Assembly: GCF_932274485.2 (NCBI RefSeq)
Contig: NC_065882.2
Coordinates: 69,663,431-69,727,430 of the forward strand
DNA length: 64,000 nucleotides
Reading direction: 5' to 3'
DNA from: Patella vulgata
Taxonomy: Eukaryota; Mollusca; Gastropoda; Patellidae
Shown here: positions 12,311 through 25,399 of the stretch, piece after piece
Layout of the letters: each line of letters opens with the position of its first letter
Position numbering within the stretch: the first letter of the stretch is position 1
Made by a program: the position numbers and the translations under genes
The notes under the pieces: generated by a model
Database searches by the model: none
The model's input: the letters and a program-made list of their open reading frames with translations, nothing else
What the model was told of the DNA's origin: nothing

Positions 12311-14964
12311 TAATGCTTCAAAAACGAAAAATTTATTGAGTGGCTATCTTTGAGAAATCTTAAATATATGTTGAATGGGTTAATTTAATCTAAAGACCTC
12401 ATCTGTTATTGTAACAAATTTTGAAGATTAAACTAAGGGCAAATTATAAAAAAGACCCAAAATATTGAAACATCGTGCGAAGTAAAGATAGATGTGGTCC
12501 ACTGACAAGTTCAAACAACCTCCATTCATTTTAAAGATAGAAAACTTTGGTTTTATTTACTGGTAATTAATTAACGGCCTGATGCATTGACAGATTTATG
12601 AATGGGTGTTGTATATGGGTCAGTGGATATGTGTGGTGAATGAAAGCCCTATATATCATAACCCCCAAAACAATATTTACACAGGATGTAATATATTAGC
12701 CAATATTCAACTCGGAATAAAGTAAGTCAATGCACCGTGTCATTTCTCTTGAAGGAACCAAATTCCGGAAAATTTAGAGTAAACAGATTTTTTTAGTTAC
12801 CTTTATATGAAAAGAGTGCGTACACGTATCAATTTAGTGCTCAACTGACATCGGGACAGGGAATCGATGCCTTCTGCAAATATCACAAAATGAGCACGGC
12901 TGATAAAGGCCGTGTTATGATTGTGAATCTAAATGAAAATAGTTTACCATGTCTGCCGTTTGGGTCAGATTTGCTTACTTTTGTTGACTTCTGCTTTTCC
13001 AGAACCATTTTAATCATGACCAAATATTATAGATATCCTATCTACGTCTGGAGGTTTAATGAATCGACTTGGTCGCACTTGATTATTCTATCTTTCTACT
13101 TCGTAGTCCTCTTCAATAATCAAGACGTACGCGTATGAATATTGACAACCCCCACATTGTGTCTCAATAGTTGCATTGAAATATGTGGTTCGTTCTGATC
13201 ATAACTTGGTGATCTCTCATGAATACCAAATACTTATATTGTAGTAACCCCAACCTAGAGACCCGCTAAACAACCAACGTAAAATGGCTCATCTTGATGG
13301 ATTCCAATGGCGTATGAATATTCAATTAATTGCTTTCTTTGCAAGGCATCTCTAGGCAGTTGGTTCTCCGTGGAAGCACCATTCAATCATAGGTCCAATG
13401 TCAAAATAATAACCCATTACCAACAAAATAGGGCAATACGACCTTTTACTAGCAGGACGACGATAATCCAGAAGGGAAATGAAGCAATGAGAATGGTATT
13501 GTGTTGGAATACACAAAAACTGATTACGTCGTCAACAACGAAGCTCACAAATCAAGTAGTCCACGGGGAGTGTCGTTAAGGTGTTCGACGTGCTAGAAAA
13601 TGTTGACATGCCTTTAGCTGAAATAAATGTTAAAAAGTTTTTGTCTTGTTTAGAAAATGACGATACACACGGTGGTCATAAATAATGAAATTGTGATTCT
13701 TGTCAATATTCGGAAAATTATTGTCTTAAAACACTTTATACAAACCTTTTTTCTAATAATAAAATCATATTTTTTGTAAGACACCGACAACTACAGGCTT
13801 TGTAAAAGGATGTGGTGAAATGATATGTAAACTGCACAAGATTGCACATTCATCTCGACAGATCGATATGCAATTAAATAAACGCTTTAGCAAGTACTCA
13901 CATTTCATGCTCAGTAAAACATCTTAATCAAACGTTTGCTCTCTTGAACAGATCTTTTACGACTGTTAGGATGGTCTTCACATTTTTTGGACATATTTGA
14001 CAAGAAATCTTTATCCTAATGCCATGTTTTCGATAAAACATATCATAAATCAGACATTGTGTGTGTCTGTCGGGTTTTTCGTCGGATTTCTTGTATATCT
14101 GTGTTTAAAAATAAACATATGATATAATAACACCAGAATAGACAATTTGTAGTTGGAAAATAAATACGTATTATATGAAAAATGAAAAATTATGTATTTA
14201 AGTTTTGCACATGGGATGCATTGAAACATATATTTTAAGATTTTGAAACATATCTGTTTACAGAAAACATTCTACAGAAATAAATGATATGTTCTATTAA
14301 TATCAGTTGACGAATGTAAAGATCTATTTATGTTCACTACGTCACAATATTTGCGTTGTTTCAATTACTGTGATATATAAAGGGTTGGCTATTCTAAGAT
14401 TTGACCCATGGTGGAAGTGGACGTAAACTGCCAGGAACGAACGAACGAACCAGATTTGATGTAGAGAATTAATAGAAGATGTCAATGGAAAATCATTAAT
14501 AGAGTCTTGTAGTCCACTAATTACTTAGTATATCAACACTGTCACCCACTTGTTCGCCAAGATGATAACATGGAGCGAGGTTAAGACATCATTTAATCCA
14601 ACATATTGGCACATTGAATTTACTCGAGACCATTTTGTCGTGCAGTATGTTATTAATGTGCTTTCTTTGATGAGATTTGGTTCTATTTAAGACAAGTATT
14701 TGCTCCTAGATTGAACACTGGTCAAAGGTTTCCCCTTCAAAACAAAAACTGACATCGCTGTCAGCCTTCTCTTTATTCAACTTGATGGTGTGTGTTCAAT
14801 CAGGTTTACAACTCTTTTTGTACTCAAATAAATGTAGTCCATCAATTGTTGTTACAGTCTTAGTAACAATGGTCATTTTGATCATCTGAAAAAATTATAT
14901 TCCCTGTATGTTGGTCTTGTTGTGATAAATATATATGTGTAACTTATTTATTAGGGTTGTATAA
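12311..14964. other. Unassigned DNA
   Basis: Open frames at 12890-13138 and 13307-13579 (+) lack splice context and known motifs. I see nothing else supportable. Confidence 0.35.
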
Positions 14965-15200
14965 TAGTTGCAGATGTACATTAACCGTGTACTTTTAGTC
15001 TAAAGCTGTTGTCTGTTACAAACGACCAATTGTTCAGAACTCGCTTATTGGGATTTTGAATAGTATAAGATGTACATTGACCTTACTTGTAGTCTATTGT
15101 CTGTTGCATTTTACAATTTTACATTTCATTGGGGTTTTGAATAGTTTCTGGTGTACTTGTAGTTTAAAGCTGTTGTGTCTTACAGTTGACGCAATGTTCA
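14965..15200 (+). repeat. Degenerate tandem repeat, about three units
   Basis: GATGTACATT, TGTACTT-TAGTCTAAAG, GCTGTTGTCTGTTACA and GGGATTTTGAATAGT recur in the same order two to three times with a spacing of about 85-90 bp. Confidence 0.5.
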
Positions 15201-16767
15201 GCTCAGTTTTCTGATAAAGACTTTGTCAACACCTTAACACTATCAAAGGAAAGGGTAGGTTCATAGGATTTCGTTTCGATTATTTTAAAACTGGATAGGA
15301 ATAGGAATAAGACAGAAATTTAGATTTGGAGATACTCAAATTTGAAATACCTTCATTCATGCTCTTGAAGGATTACTCAATTTTAGTATTTCATCGGCAA
15401 CGAATCACAAAGAAAGTTGAAACCAAGCTGAAAATAGAAAGACACCGAGATTTTGGCATCGTGTCATAAAACCAAAATACTAGTATCGTTACAAAACTAA
15501 TATATAAGTTGTACTGCATTTACCAATGCAGACTTCGTTGGTGTCATTCGTATACACAAGACGGTGTTAACTTGACACTTAATAAGAGTGTAGGAGTTAT
15601 TTATCTTTGTATGTTTTGTAAAGTGTCTGGGTTGAGAGCACATGGTGTAAATGTCTCATATAATTTAGAACCAGATAATACCGTGTAAAGTTCGTGTCTA
15701 TTCTCTGTAAAAGCTAATCGCCATGTTGTCAAGTTAACTATAATTAACCCCCGATATTATGCCACTTAACAGTTGTACATGCTAAATCTATAAATGCTAG
15801 AGCCAGCAACAATCGTCCAAAGTCACATCGGGGGTTGTATACAGAAAACCAACATCGACCCAGGCTTTCTGGACGGAGATGTAGGAATAAACGTAGCCTC
15901 ACATCCCAGCATCCGATCAATTAGAAAAACTAGAAGCTAATATTTCTGATCCTGGAATAATCAAGCGATGAGCGAGAGATAAATTTCACTAAGCCATAAC
16001 GTTATAGACGGAATAAATGTAGCTTAACATGAAACGAAATTTGAGAAGTGAAGTAAATGGTAATCTTGTAAAAGGTTGTTTTTATCTGTGTTTTCTTCAC
16101 AAGGCTATCTGACGTGCCATGATAAGGGTGTTTATGATGTTTTTAGTAGCCTTCTCAGTTCATCATTCTTCTCACAGACTAGATAAAACTTTGAAACTGA
16201 GCTCAAAATCGCCATTTTATTTGGCACTATTTGGCTTGAAGGTAGTAATTTTATTTACCGTTTAATTCCATTGATGTAAGATTGTAATTTTTTCTTCCTA
16301 CTTGGCTGGAACTATTGAACGGTAAACACGTTTTCCTGAAACTATGTTAGAACATGTGACCGAAGCATGTTAGGCAGGTTTTAATTTAATAGTTCCCGCA
16401 TGTAATCTGAGGTCATTTCCGCTTCAGGTACTGTTCTTATTTAGCTGACGAAAGCTACTGTTCTCTTATGTCAGAGATGCGAAAGATAATTATAAGATAT
16501 TATCTGATTAAGATGGATGACTTCTCCGTTAGATGAAAAGTACAAACAAAACCTGTGGGAGGGGGTCTTTCAATAAAACCACTGAGGAATTTTTAATCTT
16601 TAGGACTATTTATTATCCAAAACATTGTAATACCGTTCAGTATTTACAAGGATTTGATTAAATGAAAATTTAGTAGCATTCGCCATTCTTTGCAAGCGAT
16701 TTAAACACGCTTGCGTCACCTATAGTGTTAAGTTAAATCTTTAGATAGGTCGCTTTAATCCGAATGA

Positions 16768-17075
16768 GAAAGAGATAGAGGGGAGGAGAGGAGAGAGAGA
16801 AAAACGGGATTTAACGTCCACTCGACACAAACTAAGTCATTTCGGGACTAACATATTGTTCAATTTTAATTCAATAATTCGCTTCGCGTTGGGGTCTTTA
16901 GCAGTGGGAGGAGACCGGAGGACCTGAAGAAAACCCACAAGGTTGGACAGGCCCACAGGCGACCTTACTCCTTGTTCCGTACAACCGGGGAATCGAAACC
17001 ACGCCAGTTGACTCAGTGATAGACCTTATGATACAACGCGCACACGCTAACCATTCGGCTATCCATCCCCACCCC
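16768..17075 (-). mobile_element. SINE-B copy 1, full length with perfect 15-bp duplication
   Basis: It is flanked by exact copies of CTTTAATCCGAATGA at 16753-16767 and 17076-17090, the signature of LINE-mediated insertion. Read on the - strand it starts with a tRNA-like head: an A-box-like GGCCGAATGGTTAGCG and a B box GGTTTCGATTCCCC. A body follows with CTCCGGTTTCCTCCCACTG, then TCCCGAAATGACTTAG, GTGGACGTTAAA and a CT-rich tail. The head resembles a tRNA with a long variable arm (Ser/Leu type). The central CTCCGG...CCTCCCAC block resembles the conserved core of V-type SINEs; that likeness is from memory. This is the best reference copy in the window. Confidence 0.92.
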
Positions 17076-17273
17076 CTTTAATCCGAATGAATCCATGCAG
17101 ATAGAATATCAACGGCTCATACTTTGGTTGTAAATAACCTATCTGGGCAGTAGATTTTAGCGGGTGAAAAAAGAAACTTCGATATTTTCTTGGGTGTTGG
17201 TTCCAGTTCTTTGCAGTTTCATTTTCTGACTTTGTGTTGCTGTTGGAATGATGGAGACGCGCGTCGCTAATTG

Positions 17274-17612
17274 TTAAACATATATTACGCAAGAGCTAAA
17301 TCTTAAATGTTATATAAATTATTAATTAGATATTTATCAACATGACAAGACCATGCCATCTGATGCTTCCGATTTTCATTAGATTTGAATCAGATCTACC
17401 GTTCATCAGCAATTGGTGATTAAACTCAAAAGTGGATAATCGAGACTTTTTTTTATTTTCGTCACTACGGCAACAATGGCATTTGAGGCTGCAAGGTTTT
17501 TAAAATGAGTATTTATCGGCTTAGAATGAAGTAATTTGACTGATATTTTCCAAATATCCCAGTTACATTATCTTTAACTATTATAGTGAGAACTGTCAGC
17601 TCTTTATCAATG
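17274..17612 (+). mobile_element. MITE-A copy 2 (degenerate)
   Basis: It starts at TTAA 17274-17277 followed by ACATATATTACGCAAGAGC. The later part keeps ACTATTATAGTGAGAACTG, as in copies 1 and 4. The right end is diverged and instead forms a local hairpin, CCCAGTTACATT versus AATGTAACTGGG. Confidence 0.65.
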
Positions 17613-20051
17613 TAACTGGGAGTAAAATGGTAAATAAATCGAATAAGATTGTTTAAACTAGCAGAATATGATTTATTTAGTTCGTAAATACAATTACTAA
17701 TCATTGTGGGTTAAAATTGATACACGCATACACATAGTTTGAATTTTCTCAAATAACGTGTCTACCAGAATTATAACAAACATCACTGGGATGTCATTGG
17801 ACATGCTGCAAAAATTAAGAGGTAATTTTGATGGACGTTGTGGGAAATCAGGCAATTAATGACCAATTTAACCTCACTGTTAAAAGTCACTTCTTTTCTT
17901 CCTATTTCCTTCATCTTAAAATATCGTTCATTCACGATGCTTGTTGAATTTCCTTAAGATGCATTTTCTAAGAAGAAAAAAACCCTAATATTGCTTTATA
18001 AAAAGAGTAAACGATTGAGAATGTGTTCTCGTAATTCATTATTTAAAGGATCTAGTGAATGGCAAATGCTGTGAATCTAAAGAAGCGATGCAAGTCACTC
18101 ATTAACTAAGTGATCAATGTTAAATTTATCCCTAGTTAGATCGATTAGATCTGTTCGTCCAATAAAACTAGTGTTTTCCCCCAGGCCTTTCCCCCCATTT
18201 GAACTGTTGCGCGTTTCGTTGTGATTATTAGCGTAATTTAAGCCCCTTTGATTACCCTACTAAATGTTCTCCGCTAGATTCTTTTTTACGTCATAAATCT
18301 AACTTGTTGCAAGTTCATTTGAATAACGAGTAGTCTTAGTACCTGTGACCTGCAGCAGGACGAGATAATCTAATAGACCTATCGCTGCATTATTTAATTT
18401 TTAAAGACTATTTTATATTGAACATCTGGGTATGCGTTCTTGTTTCTTGATGTCACTTGCAAATAAAATAAGTTCGAACTGTAATATATAGTCTCTTAAA
18501 AATACACCAATTGTGGTTGTACTTGAATATATAAAAAAAATCCCGAATCGGAATTTGGTCCTTTGTTTGGATTTTGACAATGTATTGTAAGATTGGTCCC
18601 CTTCTCTAATTTGTGGAGATTCCACATGAGATTTTTTCAACGTAAACAAAACCTTGAAAATGAAATTTGCGGAGCCGTTTTGCTTGAGATCTGATTTAGA
18701 TTCAGTTAATGTGTATATATCACTATGAGTTGTTTCAGTCTTTGTTTATAACAAAGAATTGATTGCTCGAACGTTTAAATGTACCGGGATTGCTCAAATG
18801 ACTAATCAAAATAAAACAGCTTTATCGAATCAAATCGTTTTCACATAAATGAAAAAGATTCGGTTGCTACAAGATCGAACATCATTTCTACTGGTGAACA
18901 CTGATCTAACACTACCATAAGTGTCAATTTAACTGTGTTTCTAGTATGTTAGGAGCCGGTCGACATCGTAGCCCTTTGAGCGAGATTCTTTATGTGAGAA
19001 CTATTCTGTTATTCTTTTATTATCAGTAAAACAAACTGGGTCGTTTCTGATATTGAAATTTTATGGCGATCTTTAGGACAACGGCAGTAAAATTGGGAAA
19101 ATTAATCAGATCGTATATTTCCACTTGACTGATTTTGTCAAATGAGGTGTCTATTTTTATGGCTAACAATAATTAGTATAATTTGGTAATATACTACAGT
19201 CCAATATTTACTATATCACGCGTAAAAAAAACAGCCATTAAGATAAAACAAAAAAATATCTAAGACCGTTTTTCTTTTCCATGATTAACTTATTACCGAT
19301 TACAACCGAAAGGAGAAAAGATATCATGTTCAAAACTAGCTGTTTTATATGATAATAAGCCTACTTGTTAGGGTAATTTGTTTCGTTGGCGTTCATTAGA
19401 CCGTAGTGGATCAATGAACACTTTTGTTACAAATCTCAATGAATATTTAGTCAGGAAAAGGAATACTATGTTTATTAACGGTAATGCCAGAATCGATAAT
19501 CTTCCATCGAACACCGGTTATACGACTTACAGTCATCTTAATACCATTCGTTTAATGATAATAACCATATATGATAGCCTATTTATGCTTCTTTCATCAC
19601 TAAAGCTGTCATAATTTTGCACATTAGGTGTTGGACAAATCACCATGTTATTAAATTAATATATGTTATAGTTGATTCAAGATTGCAGCCAGACTATGGG
19701 AGGAATGTAAATGGGTTGGAAAAGTGGAGAAAAAGATTATTCCGTTATCTGCATTTTCCTTAATTCATGTAAATTAAGAGAACTCGATAAAATAGCACAC
19801 ACTAGCACATAAATAAGTGTTGTATAGATATTAGAGAACATAGTACACCTTACAGAATAATACACCTTATCGTCTTTCTGAGTAATAAACATTTAATGTA
19901 TAGATAACGGCGAATATTTTCAGATTATAATTCAGTTTCTTTACTTAGAATAGTTAAACTAAAGAATGTTCGAACATTAGTTGAAATATGAAAGTAGACC
20001 TAATAATCATGATGAAAGGCAGTTTTTTTCTCTATTGTTAATGTTCTCGTA
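17613..20051. other. Unassigned AT-rich DNA
   Basis: No shared repeat, exon or RNA gene is recognised. The open frames here are short and without motifs. Confidence 0.4.
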
Positions 20052-20780
20052 CCTTTCGACTATACCATGTATGATTCCCAAAACTATTAAATAACAAACC
20101 TTAAAACCTCTTTCCACTATACCATTATGATTCCCTAAACATTTAATAACAAACCTTAAAACCTCTTTCAACTATACCATTATGATTCACTGAACATTTA
20201 ATAACAAATCTTAAAACCTCTTTCAACTATACCATGTATGATTCCCTAAACATTTTCAAATGTTTTAAGAGGTTTTAAGGTTTGTTATTAAAATAACAAA
20301 CCTTAAAACCTCTTTCAACAATACAATGTATGATTCACTGAACATTTAATAACAAATCTTAAAAGCTCTTTCAACTATACCATAACAAACATTAATAACA
20401 AACATTAAAACCTCGTTCAACTGTACAATGTATGTTGAAATAAACGTTTGATAACAAACATTAAAGGCTCTTTCATCTAATACCATGTATGATTGGGTAA
20501 ACTTTGATAACAGTCAGAAAATAAACCTTTTCAACTGTATCATGTATGATTCAATAAACATTAAAAGCCATACTATACTATGTTTGATGAACCTCGTTCA
20601 ACTGTACAATGTATGTTGAAATAAACGTTTGATAACAAACATTAAAGGCTCTTTCATCTAATACCATGTATGATTGGGTAAACTTTGATAACAGTCAGAA
20701 AATAAACCTTTTCAACTGTATCATGTATGATTCAATAAACATTAAAAGCCATACTATACTATGTTTGATGAAATAAACGT
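20052..20780 (+). repeat. Satellite-like tandem array with embedded 181-bp exact duplication
   Basis: Units of about 55-60 bp combine ACTATACCATGTATGATTC, AACATTTAATAACAAA and CCTTAAAACCTCTTTC. Within it, 20411-20591 is repeated essentially exactly at 20592-20772, so part of the array was duplicated recently. An embedded perfect hairpin has arms at 20269-20289 and 20292-20312. Confidence 0.85.
20269..20312. repeat. Perfect 21-bp hairpin inside tandem array
   Basis: GAGGTTTTAAGGTTTGTTATT is followed after two bases by its exact inverse. The inverted half matches the repeat unit of the array, so it probably arose by a local inversion of one unit. Confidence 0.85.
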
Positions 20781-21127
20781 TTGATGACAACCATTACCGC
20801 CCCATCCTCACCTTTCTTCACTAAGGTAGAAACACCAGACATTGTATTTCTAATCTTTGAATGACTTTAGCAATTGAGCACCTTAAAAACACAATGACCA
20901 TATGGAATTCAATGGCTACTTTGTTATAGCACGACGTTTCGGTGTCTCTTATCGTTTTCAGGCACAATAACACTTGTCGAAACATCGCAACGAGTGGTTC
21001 TATTTCATAAAGTTTTTTGTGTTTTTAAATTCTGGTTAACCAAAGCTACGCTTCTATCATCCAAACATCCAGGCATGCCTTTTTGAACTTGTATGGGATT
21101 TTAATGTAGTTTTTATCTTTATTCCAG

Positions 21128-21172
21128 AGTGAAAAGAATCAGATTATGATAATCAGTGTGTGGTTGAGACAT
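21128..21172 (+). CDS. nAChR alpha-type subunit, 45-bp exon
   Basis: The exon lies between ATTCCAG and GTAAGTAA and is exactly 45 bp. It encodes SEKNQIMIISVWLRH in phase 0. Nicotinic receptor genes across animals have a 45-bp exon here, with the consensus (D)EKNQ-MTTNVWLKQ, part of the extracellular beta-sandwich. It differs at residues often conserved in the family (II-S replacing TT-N), so the subunit is divergent. It precedes the 110-bp exon in the same phase. The exons upstream (signal peptide and first strands) were searched for by eye and not found. Confidence 0.87.
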
Positions 21173-23450
21173 GTAAGTAAATCTTTTATTAAGATTAAAC
21201 AAATCATGTTATTTACTTTGTGCCAGGGGCGAAAGGGGGTAGGGCATAATGGCGCACTTTGTGTCATGGGTTTAGTGTTTCTGTGGTTACTCTCAAATGA
21301 CAAAAAGAATCACGTGATTTCAATGGATTTTCTCGCCTGGGACTCTTTGTGCTCGTCTGGAATTTTTGACATAAACTTTCATGTGCAGATTCAGATCTTC
21401 ATTACTTTATAATCGTATCTCAACCAGTGTCAAATATATATTACCGCTCATACGTGCTACAAATAGAATGTAGGATGTTCCACGCCTCCTAACGATATAA
21501 ATGTTGCCCCCATAGTATCTTGTTCCTCATGCAAGATCAGCATTCAACACCCCACCCCACCTCCTCCCGAAATTCGGGTTTTTCTCTGTTGGGAAATGTC
21601 GAGCTAGAAAGATGACGAACACTGTCACAAAGTATTCAACCACCGTGATGGAAAATATACGTGAAATTTGTATTGAGTGTGTCCTATCTAAACGACAACT
21701 TGAGAAGTCGTTATGACCCTTAACCCTTCATACAGCCCCTATTTATTCCTTGGAGTTCAAAAACTTGTATCTTTTCTGCTAGCAAGGAAACTATCTCTAT
21801 ATAAATCACCAAACCACTAATAAGTGTTCTTGTTATTTGGTTTTACCAAGTAGAAAATGAAATATGACACCATTAGCAGGTGCATTAAAAGAGAGCGATG
21901 CATTTTTCTCAAGAAAGTGTTTTTATAATGGCAATTCTCTCGATAAGCCAGCCAACGAGATCGGTATCAATGCACAGCTCTTCTGGGAATACTTTAAGAG
22001 AGTATGCATATTGTAAATGTCTTCTTTCTCCCAGGTGAAAAGCTCCAAACATTTAGTCTGAACAAACTATTGATTAAGGTTCATTAAAGAGCTACATGTG
22101 TTGGGCACCGAGTCAGAGTGAAATGAAATAAAGTTCACCATGTGTTGCAAATTCAAAATAATAAATCAATTTAATTAATACAGGAGGCTAATATAATGAC
22201 ATTAATTAAAGAACGTCTATGTGCTAGTACTTTACGCAAAATTAGAATTCAAAACATAGCATTTCTCATTAACTTAAAACAGAACAAATAGAAACAGCAG
22301 GAGGCTATTTCATTACAGAAACTGTAACTATTAACATTTAAGAAACGAAACTAAGTTAAGAAGGCGCGCAGTATAACGGAAGTTTGTATGCTGGTTCTAT
22401 TAACTTATATCCCATCCCACTCTTTAGATTAATATGAAAGTGTTAAAGGGATTCTTGACTATAGGGTTCATTTTATATAAGACAGAAACAGTGCATCACC
22501 CGTTCAAGTGATTAAAATTGATGATGCATTTTAGAAAATGATGCATTTCGTCAAAATAAGTCCATGTGTTATCAAGGGATTTAGCTTTCGCAATGAACAC
22601 TTCACATTATTTCTGACTGAAGAATAAACTTACAAGTTTGCACACCTCACTAGAAGTTCATTTTACAAGATGTTCGAAGTTATCTTTTTTTTTTTTTAAA
22701 GAATGCTCCATTTTATTCATCTATGAAACTTACAACGTCACTTTAAAGGTGCAATAGGCTACATTTCGTTCATATATAGTTCTAAATTCCAAATTATATG
22801 CTATTTTTAATGTAATGACTGTGGTTATAAAGCAATTAAGCAAATCAATTAGAATGGGCTGGCATGTAAGAACGATAAAAAATGGTGTTGTGAAATCAAT
22901 AGAAGGCAATTTAAAAATAAATGGTTATAACTTAAGTGGAATTGGGTAGATTCGATTAAAATAAAAAATAATTTCTTGTTTTTGGTTTTAAAAGAATATT
23001 TGTGATTGTACATGGCGTTAAAATCTATATTGAACCTTTATTCTGGTATGTTGGGGCTTTAAGTGGTACCAATAAGCATTTAGTGCTTATAGACTGAACC
23101 AGGTCTAAACCCTTTAATGTGAACAGCGAAAATTGGCAACGGGTAAAAAATAGTCAAAATATACATAGAGAGATTGTCGACAGGTGATTTAAATTAGAAC
23201 GAAATAATACCAATTCGTTTCGCTAAAAAATGTTGTGCTTATTTAACTTACAAGATAATAGTTGGTAAATTAGATGTAATGGAGCATAAACGCCGACATG
23301 TTTTAAACTGAAATGGATGCGTTTCGGAATTGAAATAAAATGGCTTCCATGATGACATGGAAACAAGACAGTAAATATGATAGATGTTTATATTATATAT
23401 AGATTATGTAGCATGAGATTTACAGGCTAATGTTTTCTTGATATGATCAG
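21173..23450 (+). other. nAChR intron
   Basis: The intron is bounded by GTAAGT and ATCAG. It is AT-rich with a T/A homopolymer near 22686. No shared repeat was recognised. Confidence 0.8.
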
Positions 23451-23560
23451 GAATGGTATGATGGAAGATTGAAATGGAACCCTGATGATTATGGTGGTGT
23501 AGATAAATTACATATTCCATCAGATGATCTGTGGAGACCTGACATACTTCTATACAATAA
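23451..23560 (+). CDS. nAChR alpha-type subunit, 110-bp exon (loop A region)
   Basis: It is flanked by ATATGATCAG and GTAAGAAT and is exactly 110 bp, the conserved length of this exon in nicotinic receptor genes. It encodes [16 protein letters not shown], then [11 protein letters not shown], including the WNP-DYGG signature and the loop A region of the acetylcholine site. It enters in phase 0 and leaves in phase 2, completed by the first base of the next exon (NN/ADGDF). This confirms that the + strand gene is spliced and is not a processed copy. Confidence 0.96.
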
Positions 23561-23926
23561 GTAAGAATAGCTTTTATATTTATGTTTAGTAGGTGTATAA
23601 CTGGAAATAGAAATCTGCAATACATAAATGCAACGGATTGTCCTGAACCTCTACGGAGATTTTTTAATTTGTACTAAGTACACTTTTGAAATATAGGGTC
23701 CAAGAACAGATATGAACTGTGGATTTCGATACTTGATTGTTCATTCAAATCTTTTAATATTAATAAAGAATATGTTCAAATGAACCCCATACCCACTTTT
23801 ATAGTAAGAAGGTATAAATCTTTTCTTTTTTCTTTTTGCATTCTCAATATTTTTGACATTAAGCAACTAAATCACCATCAAAATTTGCTAACCTAAACTT
23901 TGTTCTATTTTATTCTCTATTTCCAG

Positions 23927-24905
23927 TGCTGATGGTGATTTTGTGATAACGTTATTAACTAAAGCTACCGTATATAATACGGGTAGAATAGTCTGGGAAC
24001 CGCCCGGTATTTATAAAAGTTACTGCCCAATTGCCATGGCTTACTTTCCTTTTGACATGCAAGAATGCTTTCTCAAGTTTGGTTCCTGGTCATATGACGG
24101 TACGGAAGTGGATTTACAACATTTCTGTGATGGAATCGAACAGCCTGGAGGTGAAAAAATAATCCTGAAGGGAATAGACATCAAAGATTTCTATTTCAAT
24201 GTTGAGTGGGATATAATAAATGTTACGGCCAGACGAAAAGTGAAATTTTATCCTTGTTGCCCCGAGCCTTATCCGGATATAACGTTTAACGTTACTATAA
24301 AAAGGCGAACCCTCTTCTACACTTTAAACCTTATAATGCCATGTATATCAATATCTTGTTTGACAATATTGGTGTTTTATTTACCTTCCGACAGTGGAGA
24401 AAAAATTACATTATCTATCAGTATTTTACTGGCATTAACTGTGTTCTTCCTTTTACTTTCTGATATTAATCCGCCAACATCATTAGAGATTCCGTTAATA
24501 GGAAAGTATTTATTGTTTATTATGTTAGTAGTGACTATGTCTATATTTTTGACGGTCTATACGTTACACATACATTTTAAAACTCCGACAACACATAAAA
24601 TGTCGCCTTGGGTTCGGAGAGTGTTTACTGATATTCTTCCACGGATTCTGCTCATGCGCAGACCGGAATTTAATCGCAAAAAAGGGAAAGTAGCAGTTCG
24701 AACGTGTAATGGTATAGAAATGAGAGAGACCGAATCACGCGAATGGAACACCTTTGAAAATGTTCATCCGCCACCACCTGAGCTGGAACCTGACTTCAGT
24801 GTGGATGTTAATTGTACCAGTAAGTATTCACCTGGTGTCATGGAGGCCTTGACTGGTGTAAAGACAATAGCAGATAATTTAAGAAAAGCAGATGAAGAAA
24901 ATGCG
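23927..24905 (+). CDS. nAChR alpha-type subunit, main exon (Cys-loop, loop C, M1-M3, cytoplasmic loop)
   Basis: This is a ligand-gated cation channel subunit of the plasma membrane. The exon starts after CTATTTCCAG and ends at GTAAGTAT in phase 0. In order it shows ADGDF, the Cys-loop with exactly 13 residues between its cysteines (codons at 24024 and 24066), loop B WSYDG, and the vicinal cysteines of loop C (YPCCPEPYPD, codons 24255-24260), which define alpha subunits. M1 starts near 24315. M2 (about 24399-24473) keeps the GEK entrance and the middle leucine, typical of cation selectivity. M3 is at about 24486-24560. A cytoplasmic loop follows, with an amphipathic end ADNLRKADEENA. The loop is short for a nicotinic subunit. 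The exact subunit type cannot be named because molluscan families have expanded greatly. Confidence 0.97.
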
Positions 24906-25399
24906 GTAAGTATATTTCAGATTTCACAGGGTAACTACTAATAAAAGTTGTTTTTATTATATTCAAGTCAAAGGCCAAATTGTAAAGATGTGAGTTAGTT
25001 ACCAGCTATGAAAGTTTCATATCGAACCGCTCTGAAATAATCTGCAGATTTGCTTAACGGGCTTAGGTAATTCATTAAAGACATTTCATTGGTGAATTGC
25101 ATGAGTAACTTGATAATCGCGGCGATAACTTACCAATATACAGACACGGTCATCCAGAAACACATTTAAATGGTTTTATTTACAAAGATTTTCCTTAGGG
25201 GTCCATTTTGAATTTAAAAAGTTATATGAATATGCCGTCCCTGTTGATTTTTCATTGACAATAATATACACTAATTGCCTAAATAGCTACCTATCCATTA
25301 ATCAACGCAGTTTGATGACTAAACACAACATAACGCATGCAATAGTCGGCAGTAACAGAAACCCACTGTTTCGTACCACTCGAACGTCTAAACGCTTTC

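Noticed and set aside
14780-14880. Segment reading GLQLFLYSNK as part of the nAChR first strands
   Set aside because: Residues flanking it do not follow the family and no donor in the needed phase is present.
19378-19614. 78-codon + strand frame as a missing nAChR N-terminal exon
   Set aside because: No signal peptide, no family residues, and no splice sites in suitable phase.
20052-20780. CRISPR-like repeated array
   Set aside because: Spacers are not unique, units are degenerate and the host is clearly an animal.
24557-24751. - strand open frame opposite the nAChR exon
   Set aside because: Shadow of a well-supported + strand exon.
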